A stretch of 64,000 nt of DNA from the NCBI GenBank assembly GCA_028689145.1, contig JAQTWT010000006.1, positions 109,379-173,378 on the forward strand, given 5' to 3'. Positions 36,995 through 44,480 of the stretch are shown piece by piece. Each line of letters starts with the position of its first letter. Position 1 is the stretch's first letter. Origin of the DNA: Gallionella sp. (GTDB lineage Bacteria > Pseudomonadota > Gammaproteobacteria > Burkholderiales > Gallionellaceae). Position numbers and translations under genes: made by a program. Below the pieces are notes generated by a model. It made no database searches and was not told the DNA's origin. It worked only from the letters and a program-made list of their open reading frames with translations.

Positions 36995-38400
36995 AAGACG
37001 TGCTCCTCATAAGTATCTTGATCAAAAAAGGCGAATAAATTAGATACATCATCAGGGGCATATCCTAAGACGACACCTTTTTTGGCGCGCCCAATTCCCA
37101 TAGCTAATAGCCGCCTTAGAGTCGATAGACGTTCATCTTCTACGCCATCGCCGTGTGGCAAAACCTCCTTGTTAAGTCCTAAAATGAACACATGGTCAAA
37201 TTCGAGACCCTTTGCAGAATGCAAGGTGCTCAATGCTATGTTCTCAGTTCCTTGCGGCCAATCAGACTCCCTGGTAATCTCGATAAAAGGTAAACCTGCC
37301 TCCCTCAATCGATTGCGCAGCCCTCCTGGTCCATCAAACCAACCCCCGCCTTTTGGATGCAAAAAGGCAACGGACTCTTTATTAAGATTGATATCGCTTT
37401 TTATTGATTTAATAGCAAAGCTTACCTGCTTGTTATACTGACCTTTCAACACTTTTGGCTTTACACCTGTTCCTGTTGCATAAGAAAAATTTGGCATTGT
37501 TCCATCATCGTCAGTTCCAATCCCATTTAGCAAAGAAGCAGCGAAAGCCGCAATCTCCTTAGTGTTTCGATAGTTTACTGCGAGCCTAAAACTGTTTTCT
37601 GGCCGAACCTGAATTCCGACCTCCTGCCACGTAAAACCTCTTGAGTAAATTCGTTGAACCGTATCAAGGATGAACGTAACAGAATGTGTATCCATCAACT
37701 GATTCATGACAGCACGTATCTGATTAGCTGAAAAATCTTGTGTTTCATCTACTATCACTACATCATAGTGCTGATGCTTGGCTTCAGCTAACTCAACTGC
37801 CAAATCATTCCAATCTTTTACGCGATGCTTTTTCTTATAAGCAATGAAAGGCTGAACAATCTTCGCAATGAGCGCCTCTCGTTGGGGTTGATCCATTCTG
37901 GGTGTCCCACCACGCCCATCTCTTCTTGCCGTTAAATATTTATTTATGTCGTCAGGCATAAATCGTCCGAGTAAATAATCTACCTCTTCTTCGATGAATA
38001 AAGTTGGTAACTCGATGGACGATCCTAGTTGAGCAATCAAGCCAGAACGTACTGAGTCATCAATCATTGCTTGACGACCAAGTGTGGACACCGCCCATTT
38101 TCCGAATGTCATTATTTCTAAATTAATTTCGACACTTTGCGGCACCTGTTGATTTGCTAGCTCAGATATATATCCGCTTAATGTACGGTTGTACGTCAAC
38201 ACTAAAATACGTATTGGGTCTACCCGATTTTGACGACGTTTACGATTGATGAAAAAACTTAGTGTTGAACGTAACTTCAGAAGAGCTGTAGTCGTTTTTC
38301 CACTTCCCGCAGCACCACGAATTACTTCGACACCGGACTTTACTCTTGAAAATAATGAAAGCTGTTCTGGGGTGGGGGTAACATCAAGTAATGCGCGCAT
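36991..38400 (-). CDS. SF1 (UvrD/Rep-type) helicase of the DarT-like operon
   Basis: A 469-residue helicase from the ATG at 38400 (a TTG at 38415 is an alternative). Walker A GAAGSGKT (29-36), Walker B IVDETQDFS (DETQD at 218-222), VNYRNTKEI (276-280 region) and STLHSAKGLEFDHVFILG are all present. It is short for UvrD and lacks the large 1B/2B insertions, so it is a compact SF1 enzyme. It probably moves along DNA and may expose or sense single-stranded DNA for the transferase encoded after it. First gene of a three-gene operon; strikingly AT-rich. Confidence 0.9.
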   Translation of the reverse strand: MRALLDVTPTPEQLSLFSRVKSGVEVIRGAAGSGKTTTALLKLRSTLSFFINRKRRQNRVDPIRILVLTYNRTLSGYISELANQQVPQSVEINLEIMTFGKWAVSTLGRQAMIDDSVRSGLIAQLGSSIELPTLFIEEEVDYLLGRFMPDDINKYLTARRDGRGGTPRMDQPQREALIAKIVQPFIAYKKKHRVKDWNDLAVELAEAKHQHYDVVIVDETQDFSANQIRAVMNQLMDTHSVTFILDTVQRIYSRGFTWQEVGIQVRPENSFRLAVNYRNTKEIAAFAASLLNGIGTDDDGTMPNFSYATGTGVKPKVLKGQYNKQVSFAIKSIKSDINLNKESVAFLHPKGGGWFDGPGGLRNRLREAGLPFIEITRESDWPQGTENIALSTLHSAKGLEFDHVFILGLNKEVLPHGDGVEDERLSTLRRLLAMGIGRAKKGVVLGYAPDDVSNLFAFFDQDTYEEHVL

Positions 38401-38421
38401 AGAATTCAAGTCCAATAATAA

Positions 38422-38473
38422 TTAATTAAACGGGACAGCATCGCTTTTCTTTGTGAAAAACATTGTTATGCTG
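38422..38473. repeat. Repeat B upstream of the helicase-DarT-like operon
   Basis: TTAATTAAACGGGACAGCAT, then CGCTTTTCTTTGTGAAAAAC and ATTGTTATGCTG. CAGCAT and ATGCTG at the two ends of the core are complementary. The element lies 22 bases before the helicase ATG, where a promoter or operator would be expected. Confidence 0.75.
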
Positions 38474-38518
38474 CTTCCTTTGCTTCTCTCTGCCTCTATG
38501 AACTGGGATGGTTGCCGA

Positions 38519-39454
38519 TCAGTTTGGTTTACCACCGATGCGCAGAAATCGGCGCAATTGATCTTTGAATTTGACGCTTAGCCCAAAAAGAATCACTGCG
38601 ACCGCTGCAAGCGCCGCGTATAAGCCCTCGATAGCCTTCAGAAATTCTGTCCAGCGATTGATGCGTTCGGTACCTGACTCATCTGTTTCCACGATCACAG
38701 GTTCGTCGATGCTAGGCATTGAAGTCTTGCGCGGTGTTTCGTCGATCCAAGCCTTGATCGTCAGCAGCAGCGGCTGCGATTTTGTTGCGTGCAGGGGGGT
38801 GACCTGCCAATGCCATTTCCATGTGGCACCATCCAACTCTCCGGGCGTTGGTTCCTCGGGAGAAAATTTGAAGTCGTTTCCGCTTAATTGGGCGACCATC
38901 TTGTCGCCCACGCGCACCTTGGTTAATCCCTGAATGTCACCCGCAATAGTGGCACCGGTTGACGCAGTTTTCGCCATGCGTATCTTGATGTGATCAAGAT
39001 CGAGCTTGAGTTGTCTGGCGAGCTTCTCCTGCAACTCCTTCACCGGCATGGCGGGATCGATCCAGAGGTGAACGATCGATGGCGCTTTATCGATCATCTT
39101 ATTGGGTACGTAATAAGACGCTGATCCGTCGGCGGACTTGGCGACTGCCACAGGGGTATCGCTAGTCGGTGTCTCGGTAACAAGCGGCGGATTGGATATT
39201 CTGAGCGGTTTTGCTTTGGTGGCAGTGGTTACACGTTGAGGTGTTTGAGCCGGCATTACTGCCTCTATCATGTTCGTTTTTGCGGCGAGTGGTGCTGCAG
39301 GTATGGGTGACGCTGCCGGGGCAGATGGCGTGGGGGAAGGCTCAGTGGTTTGCCTTGGCTCGGCTATGGTTACACTGACTGGAAAGCGGCTTTGATCTGT
39401 CGCACATCCTGTTAATAGCAATAGCAGCGCAATACTAAAAAGCCAACGTCGCAT
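38519..39454 (-). CDS. Lipoprotein with C-terminal membrane helix
   Basis: A 311-residue protein. The N-terminus is a lipoprotein signal with lipobox LTGC (C17), then a Pro/Ala/Thr-rich linker, a folded middle part (about residues 105-255) and, near the end, a hydrophobic helix (LYAALAAVAVILFGLSV) followed by a basic tail (KFKDQLRRFLRIGGK). A lipid anchor and a second membrane segment in one protein is unusual. AGGAGG precedes the ATG at 39454. The gene follows the protease-hydrolase gene on the same strand. No family recognised. Confidence 0.7.
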   Translation of the reverse strand: MRRWLFSIALLLLLTGCATDQSRFPVSVTIAEPRQTTEPSPTPSAPAASPIPAAPLAAKTNMIEAVMPAQTPQRVTTATKAKPLRISNPPLVTETPTSDTPVAVAKSADGSASYYVPNKMIDKAPSIVHLWIDPAMPVKELQEKLARQLKLDLDHIKIRMAKTASTGATIAGDIQGLTKVRVGDKMVAQLSGNDFKFSPEEPTPGELDGATWKWHWQVTPLHATKSQPLLLTIKAWIDETPRKTSMPSIDEPVIVETDESGTERINRWTEFLKAIEGLYAALAAVAVILFGLSVKFKDQLRRFLRIGGKPN

Positions 39455-39500
39455 TCTCCCCTCCTGCGTATCGGTACAAGTAACTTTAAAGTGAACTATG

Positions 39501-39543
39501 CGGGTCAGCATGACTTTGTTCTTGTGATAAAACATTGTGATGC
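39501..39543. repeat. Repeat C upstream of the lipoprotein gene
   Basis: CGGGTCAGCATGACTTTGTT, CTTGTGATAAAACATTGTGATG. It is the third copy of the family with A and B, here between the protease-hydrolase stop and the lipoprotein start. Confidence 0.75.
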
Positions 39544-39558
39544 CTAACCGATTTCTGT

Positions 39559-41532
39559 TCAAAGCACATCCTCCCGGATAAGCCCAATCACGCTCTTCAT
39601 AGTCGCCCCATCATCATCAAACCCGCCGTGGGTGGCGCTCTGGGACTCTTTGCCCGGCGCAGCCCAGATGCGCACCGTTTTCAGCTTTTGCGGCGCGATC
39701 TTTTCGTTGAAATATTTTTCCATGCCGAGTATCGGGGTGACTTCGCCTTTTTCGAACGACTGCGAGACGAGGTATAGCAGCGAGCGGCTGTAGCCGAGCA
39801 TGCCCTTACAGGTCGGGTCTTTCTGTTCGATGTCGTCGGACAGATGGAACTGGTTGTAGCGTTTGACCTGTTTGTTCTTGATGGCGGGGACAACCTTGGC
39901 TTGGAAGGTGTCCAGGCGCACAGCGGGAGCCATGAAGTTCACGCTGTCGAATATCCATCCGTCGCCGCACAGCCGTTCGATCGCGTGGCTGTGCAGGATT
40001 GCTCCGGCCGAGTGGCCGATCAGGTGCAGGCGCACTTTGGTCAGGTCGGCGAAGTGAGGAGATTTTTTGCAGGCCTCGAACAGTTTGACTCCGCCGCTGT
40101 CTTTCGCGCCGGAAATCGCCTCGGCGTTTTGCTTCATCTCTCCCCAGATGGTGGTGCCCGGTTTTGCCAGCAGCTTTTCCAGCCGTTCGTTCCACCAGCC
40201 TCTGACGTTGTCGAACAGGCCGCCGGTCGGGCGCGGTTGTCCCCTGAGCGTATCTTCGAGACGGTTGGAGAGCGTGGACCACAGGTCAGTTTCCCACATC
40301 AGGAAGATCGGGAAAATCTGCTGGTCGTAGAGCGCCGGTATCCATTTCGCTGCGGTGGCCGCCGCGTCGCTTTCGGATGTCAGCCCGCCATGCGCGTAGA
40401 TGGCGATGTCCACCGCATCATTTTTGCCCAGCTTCCAGGCTTTGCGCGCTTCGCCGAGGTGCAGGTTGACCAGGGCTTCGATGTCGGAATCCCGGGTGCG
40501 GAATTCGCCGGTGTTGCTGAGTCGCCCGTTGTTTTCCATGTCGATGATGAACGGGCTGATTTCGCGTTTGCGCAACGAGGGTTCGCTGGCGAGCTGCACT
40601 TTTCCGGCGCGCAGCCGCAGTGTGCTGGCTTGTGCGATTTCCCGGTGCAGGTCGGTGACCACGCCCAACTGCGCGACCCAGCAGTCCATCGCGTTGTCGA
40701 GCCAGTCTTCGTAGCCGAGCACGGCGCGGCCTGCGCTGCCCCAGCCGGTGTCCCATGAGTTCTGGATAATGAATCCGTCGCTGTTGTAGCCGACGATGGC
40801 GAAGGCGTGTCCGCCGTCGGCGGGTGTGGCTTTCTGCGGCGGAATCGTCCACCAGCGAGTATTAACGTGAGACTTGCGCAGCGAGACGTTATCCCTCTCG
40901 CCCGCTTGCGGGAGAGAGCTGGAGAGAGGGGAACGGGCTTGCCCGTTCGGTTTGAATTTAACAGCGAAACCTTCATCCCAGCCGCTGTGGCAGACGGCGC
41001 TCGCATAGAGAATGCCGACTTCGTTCAGCGCGACATGCATGTCGGTGATCGAGCGCGTATCGACGCGGTAATAAGCGCCGAGCGGGCGCAATACGGCATC
41101 CAGCCACCAGTCGTCGCTGGTTTTTTTGACCGGCGCGCTGGGCATTGGCTCGGTTGTCCAGAGTTTGCTGGCGCAGGCACCGTGTTTGTACCAGCCCTTC
41201 ATCGCGCCGCGCAGGCTAGATCCGGTGTCGGCGGTTGAGTCGCCCGGAAATTCATCGTAGCGGCGCGCCATCGAGTACAGCATGAACGGCGATACGCCGC
41301 ATTGCGCGGGATTGCGCTTCGCCGTGTGCTGCAAGTGATAGATTACGCTCGCCAGCGAGAAGCCGGTGCAGGCATTGCTGTCGCCCTGAAACAGCACGGG
41401 AATGTCGGTCTTGGGTTCGAGCGACGCGCCGGGAATCACCGCGACGGTGGGCTGATAGGGGCGGTCGCGCAGGTCGATTCGGTCGGGGACGACGTTGCGT
41501 TTCAGGCCGGAGGCGATTTTTTTCGTGACCAT
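39559..41532 (-). CDS. Papain-like cysteine protease fused to an alpha/beta-hydrolase
   Basis: A 657-residue two-enzyme protein without a signal peptide. The N-terminal C1-type peptidase keeps the oxyanion Q49, nucleophile C55 (DSNACTGFS), H242 (DGGHAFAIVGY) and N258 (QNSWDTGWG). The C-terminal half (about residues 370-657) is an alpha/beta-hydrolase: oxyanion YAHGGLTSE, nucleophile S508 in LIGHSAGAIL and a late THGGFDDD. Both active sites look complete. A palindromic repeat (40892-40949) is read through in frame, adding about 25 residues (QARSPLSSSLPQAG region) within the protease domain. Its target is unknown; a toxin- or defence-effector role is speculative. Confidence 0.82.
   Translation of the reverse strand: MVTKKIASGLKRNVVPDRIDLRDRPYQPTVAVIPGASLEPKTDIPVLFQGDSNACTGFSLASVIYHLQHTAKRNPAQCGVSPFMLYSMARRYDEFPGDSTADTGSSLRGAMKGWYKHGACASKLWTTEPMPSAPVKKTSDDWWLDAVLRPLGAYYRVDTRSITDMHVALNEVGILYASAVCHSGWDEGFAVKFKPNGQARSPLSSSLPQAGERDNVSLRKSHVNTRWWTIPPQKATPADGGHAFAIVGYNSDGFIIQNSWDTGWGSAGRAVLGYEDWLDNAMDCWVAQLGVVTDLHREIAQASTLRLRAGKVQLASEPSLRKREISPFIIDMENNGRLSNTGEFRTRDSDIEALVNLHLGEARKAWKLGKNDAVDIAIYAHGGLTSESDAAATAAKWIPALYDQQIFPIFLMWETDLWSTLSNRLEDTLRGQPRPTGGLFDNVRGWWNERLEKLLAKPGTTIWGEMKQNAEAISGAKDSGGVKLFEACKKSPHFADLTKVRLHLIGHSAGAILHSHAIERLCGDGWIFDSVNFMAPAVRLDTFQAKVVPAIKNKQVKRYNQFHLSDDIEQKDPTCKGMLGYSRSLLYLVSQSFEKGEVTPILGMEKYFNEKIAPQKLKTVRIWAAPGKESQSATHGGFDDDGATMKSVIGLIREDVL
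40892..40949. repeat. In-frame palindromic repeat inside the protease-hydrolase gene
   Basis: CCCTCTCGCCCGCTTGCGGGAGAGAG with a second hairpin AACGGGC-tt-GCCCGTT (40932-40947). It belongs to the CCCTCTCCCGC family and lies in the loop between the catalytic C55 and H242 regions of the protease. Confidence 0.85.
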
Positions 41533-41599
41533 GATGCTGCCCGCGTTACGGCCTAAAAGCGGGAGTAGTTTCAGTTCCAGCGAGAAGCACCAACAATCT

Positions 41600-41705
41600 C
41601 ATCCGTTCGTGGTGAGCCTGTCGAACCACAGTTACCTTGCCACCACTGGCCTTCGACAAGGCCTTTAGTCCTGAGCAACGTCGAAGGGTCAGGCCGAACG
41701 GCTGT
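41600..41705. repeat. Composite CGTTCGTGGTGAGCCTGTCGAA repeat
   Basis: Inverted copies of the CGAACGG/CTGTCGAAC/CCTGAGCAACGTCGAAGG motifs also present at 26348, 26767 and 31841. Confidence 0.7.
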
Positions 41706-41835
41706 GGGTAAAAAATAGCGGCGTTTCTATCTAAAAATGGAACAGGGTGTGGCTTGCCGGAACGGTGCGAAGAAAAAACAGAAAGACTCGAAGTCATTGT
41801 GATCCCCCTTTTAGAACAAGTGTGCTGCCGGCGCT

Positions 41836-41988
41836 GCGTCCCATCTTTTGTGGGAATCTATCCTCGCGCCAGCTCCTTGTTCTGGGGGTTCCGCGGTGCG
41901 CCTCGTACCGTGCATGCGGTGCGATGTGCGTGGGGCGGAAGTGCAAGAGGAATGCACTTTAATAGCTATGCCGGGATATTGTCAATGA
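41836..41988. repeat. Structured direct repeat, copy 2
   Basis: The same element as at 25340-25492 in the same orientation, about 16.5 kb away. The CCCATCTTTTGTGGG hairpin replaces CCCGTCTTCGCGGG while keeping the pairing. Confidence 0.7.
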
Positions 41989-42011
41989 TGCTGTCAGGGG
42001 TATGGTGATTT

Positions 42012-42060
42012 GGGCGTATGCCATACGCCCCTACAGGATGCAAATGCCATACGCCCCTAC
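42012..42060. repeat. GGGCGTATGCCATACGCCC palindrome, one and a half copies
   Basis: A perfect 19-base palindrome followed by CTAC, then a second partial copy (ATGCCATACGCCCCTAC). A further full copy lies at 42784-42806. Confidence 0.9.
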
Positions 42061-42072
42061 GTGATGCATGTG

Positions 42073-42480
42073 CTAACTGTGTTTGATCCAGTCAATGACC
42101 TTCAGTTTGGGGACGCGATCAAACTCCCGCGTATTATTTGTGACCAGTGTTGCGCCCAAACTTAGCGCGTGCGCGGCTATCATGATATCCAGCGGCCCGA
42201 TGGGTGTGCCGCGTTTTTCCAGCGCCGCACGCAGTACACCATAAGCGAGTGTTGCCGGTTCATCGAATGCCGCCACTTCCAGAGGCAGGATGAATTCGGC
42301 CAGCGCCGCCTGATTTTTGGCGTGGTGCTGGCTTTTGGCAACGCCGTAGCGTAGTTCCGCCAGCGTGACGGCGGAGATGCCGATATCGCCGGGCTGATAT
42401 TTGCCGAATTGCTGCAGGGCGTGAAGCGGCTTGCGTTTGATTAGTGCGATGCAGGTATTGGTATCCAGCATCACGATCAT
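42073..42480 (-). CDS. vapC: VapC PIN-domain ribonuclease toxin
   Basis: A 135-residue PIN protein starting MIVMLDTNTCIALI. Further acidic positions lie in LAELRYG and PLDIMIAAHAL, with LVTNNTREF at the last motif. Its ATG overlaps the vapB stop (ATGA). The second VapBC pair of the window; it is clearly different in sequence from the pair at 27.5 kb. Confidence 0.93.
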   Translation of the reverse strand: MIVMLDTNTCIALIKRKPLHALQQFGKYQPGDIGISAVTLAELRYGVAKSQHHAKNQAALAEFILPLEVAAFDEPATLAYGVLRAALEKRGTPIGPLDIMIAAHALSLGATLVTNNTREFDRVPKLKVIDWIKHS

Positions 42481-42710
42481 GGGAAGACATCCTCGCGGGT
42501 CTGTTGTTGCGGCTGGTTGCGCTCGGCCATGAAGTCGGGGGTGAATTTGTCCAGGCTGCACAGCAACGAATCCCACGAGTGCGCGGTCGGGATCAGTACC
42601 ACCACATTGCCGGTTTTTTTGATGAAGACTTCTTCGCCTTCAAAGCGAAATTCTTTTGGCAGCCTGACGGCCTGACTCTGGCCATTTTTAAAAAGTTTGG
42701 CGGTTTTCAT
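42477..42710 (-). CDS. vapB: VapB antitoxin (AbrB-type)
   Basis: A 77-residue protein with the AbrB-type start MKTAKLFKNGQSQAVRLP and an EVFIKKTGNVVVLIP strand, followed by the toxin-binding tail. CGGAGG lies six bases before the ATG at 42710. It is coupled to vapC by a four-base overlap. Confidence 0.92.
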   Translation of the reverse strand: MKTAKLFKNGQSQAVRLPKEFRFEGEEVFIKKTGNVVVLIPTAHSWDSLLCSLDKFTPDFMAERNQPQQQTREDVFP

Positions 42711-42783
42711 GATGCCTCCGGCTGAAAAAAGTATATGCGTGCAGTATATATTTAAGTGTGTCGCAGTCAATCTGTTTTTATGC

Positions 42784-42806
42784 GGGCGTATGCCATACGC
42801 CCCTAC
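42784..42806. repeat. GGGCGTATGCCATACGCCC-CTAC palindrome
   Basis: Identical in its 19-base core to the copy at 42012. It lies just after the ParE-like toxin gene stop. Confidence 0.9.
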
Positions 42807-42807
42807 T

Positions 42808-43101
42808 TTAATCGATGAAACCGCATTCGCGCTGGTGGCGGATGGCGAGGATGAGTGCCACGTTTCGGGCGAGATCATAGGCGTAAAGCGCCACATATCC
42901 ATTGCGACCGCGTGCGATCACCAACTCGCGATAGTCTTGCTCGACCGTACGCCCGACCAATGGATGCTGTTTCGGGATGCTCAAACCATCAATCAGAATA
43001 GCTATAGTTTCATTTGCGGCATCGGGATGGGTGTCGAGCAGAAATTCGGTTAACCGCTTGAGGTCTTGCGCTGCCTGTGGGGCAAAGACGAGGCGGGTCA
43101 T
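42808..43101 (-). CDS. ParE/RelE-superfamily toxin
   Basis: A 97-residue protein with the ParE pattern (APQAAQDLKRLTEFL ... PLVGRTVEQDYRELVIARGRNGYVALYAYD ... LAIRHQRECGF). Its ATG overlaps the antitoxin stop by one base (TGATG). Probably a gyrase or mRNA-targeting toxin. Confidence 0.88.
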   Translation of the reverse strand: MTRLVFAPQAAQDLKRLTEFLLDTHPDAANETIAILIDGLSIPKQHPLVGRTVEQDYRELVIARGRNGYVALYAYDLARNVALILAIRHQRECGFID

Positions 43102-43382
43102 CAGAGTTTTTTGGCTTTTGGCCATTTGGTTTTTTTGCCGTCAACTTTTGCTTTGAGATAGTCGAATACTTCGTCAGCCTCATAGATCAGGCCATATTCT
43201 GCTACTTCCTGTTCTGCCTTGACTGCAGAGGCGATGAAGGCCTGGCGGCGCTCGGATAATGTTGTTTGGATAGCCAGCGCTTCGACCATGAATGCGTGCG
43301 GTGCTTTGCCGGATGCTTGTGCGGCGGAGGTGATGCGCGCTTTCAGTTCTTCGGGGAGTTTTAGTGTGGTGGTGGCGGCCAT
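43101..43382 (-). CDS. Ribbon-helix-helix antitoxin
   Basis: A 93-residue protein with a CopG/Arc-type N-terminus (TTLKLPEELKARITSAAQASGKAPHAFMVEAL) and an acidic then basic C-terminus (KVDGKKTKWPKAKKL). It should bind operator DNA and neutralise the ParE-like toxin overlapping its end. An earlier start at 43436 is in frame, but the ATG at 43382 begins the RHH domain directly. Confidence 0.88.
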   Translation of the reverse strand: MAATTTLKLPEELKARITSAAQASGKAPHAFMVEALAIQTTLSERRQAFIASAVKAEQEVAEYGLIYEADEVFDYLKAKVDGKKTKWPKAKKL

Positions 43383-43498
43383 GATGGTTTCCTTGTTGGG
43401 TGTTACCAAAGTAACACCTTGCGGTTGGGTGGTCAATTGGTTGTGCGGGGGAGGGTGGATGTAGCGGTGCGGGTATAATGCGCGCTCTATCGAATCGT

Positions 43499-43602
43499 CC
43501 CCTCCCCCATGCAGGGGGAGGGCTAGGGAGGGGGTAGAAACTTGGCTTTCACACTAAGCTTCAACCCCCATCCTAACCTTCCCCCTGCATGGGGGAAGGG
43601 AT
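43499..43602. repeat. Composite two-hairpin palindromic element
   Basis: CCCTCCCCCATGCAGGGGGAGGG and CCTTCCCCCTGCATGGGGGAAGG are joined by a centre with GGGGGTAGAAA and CCCCCATCC. It has the same architecture as 19433-19538, which lies inside a gene. Confidence 0.9.
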
Positions 43603-43645
43603 ATTCCGGCTAATAGATTTTTATTAAATTTATTCAGGAGTTGCC

Positions 43646-44419
43646 TTGTTTAAGCTTATCGGTGCTATTGCGGGTTATTGGTTGTTCGGGTTTTGGGGCG
43701 GGTTGCTCGGGTTTTTTGCCGGGTCGTTTATCGACCGTGTCAGGGTGTATGGCTCGGGCGGGATGAATCCGTTGCAGAACGCGCTGCGTCAGGCGGTGTT
43801 CCTTGAGACGGTGTTTATCTCGATGGGCAAGCTGGCGAAGGCGGACGGGCAGATTTCACAGGATGAGATCGCGCATGTCGAGCAGTTCATGCAGAAGCTG
43901 AATATGACTGCGCAGCACCGCGAGCAGGCGATCAAGTTGTTCAAGCAGGGCTCCGATCCGGCGTTTGATATTTATCCAACCTATCAGCGTTTCATCAGTG
44001 TTTGCGGGCAGACGAAAAATCTGCGCGAGGTGCTGCTGTCTTATCTGATCGTGATGGCGCTGGCGGACGGGCAATTCCATCCGGCTGAAGAAGCGTTGCT
44101 CACCGAGATCGCCGGTTATCTGGGCTATGGCCCGGTCGCGTTCAAGCAGATGATCGAGATGGTGCTGAACCAGTCACACTTCGGCGCGGGGCAGCCTAGC
44201 ACGGCCGCCGCGCTGGACGATGCCTACAAGGCGCTGGGCGTGACAAAGGACAGCAGCGATGCGGAGATCAAGCGCGCCTACCGCAAGCTGATGAGCCAAT
44301 ACCATCCGGACAAGTTGATGGGGCAGGGCGTGCCGGAAGACATGATCGCGATGGCGACCGAGCAGGCCAAAGAGATTCAGCTGGCGCATGATCTGATCAA
44401 GAAGAGCAGGGGGATTTAG
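43646..44419 (+). CDS. djlA: DjlA-like co-chaperone (TerB and J domains)
   Basis: A 257-residue protein with a TTG start five bases after AGGAG. It has an N-terminal membrane segment rich in glycine (AIAGYWLFGFWGGLLGFFAG), a TerB-like helical domain (about residues 50-165) and a C-terminal J domain with the HPD motif (YHPDKL). DjlA anchors DnaK activity at the inner membrane and affects envelope stress responses. Domain order matches the family. Confidence 0.93.
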   Translation: MFKLIGAIAGYWLFGFWGGLLGFFAGSFIDRVRVYGSGGMNPLQNALRQAVFLETVFISMGKLAKADGQISQDEIAHVEQFMQKLNMTAQHREQAIKLFKQGSDPAFDIYPTYQRFISVCGQTKNLREVLLSYLIVMALADGQFHPAEEALLTEIAGYLGYGPVAFKQMIEMVLNQSHFGAGQPSTAAALDDAYKALGVTKDSSDAEIKRAYRKLMSQYHPDKLMGQGVPEDMIAMATEQAKEIQLAHDLIKKSRGI

Positions 44420-44433
44420 GGGGGCGGGCGTAC

Positions 44434-44471
44434 ACCCTCTCCCTAGCCCTCTCCCGCAAGCGGGAGAGGGG
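44434..44471. repeat. CCCTCTCCC palindrome at convergent gene ends
   Basis: CCCTCTCCCTAGCCCTCTCCCGCaaGCGGGAGAGGG between the converging djlA and GGDEF-EAL genes, where it may help end transcription. Confidence 0.85.
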
Positions 44472-44480
44472 ATGTGAAGG

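Larger units (their letters stand above)
41533..42072. other. Repeat-rich gap at the right side of the accessory operons
   Basis: No gene is supported in these 540 bases. They hold a composite CGAACGG/CGACAGG repeat (about 41600-41705), copy 2 of the structured direct repeat (41836-41988) and two GCCATACGCCCCTAC units (42012-42060). Confidence 0.65.

Noticed and set aside
34597..39543. Integron attC sites as explanation for the repeats between accessory genes
   Set aside because: Only copy C shows an RYYYAAC-like core (GCCTAAC); the paired GTTRRRY boxes are missing in all copies and there is no integron integrase in the window.
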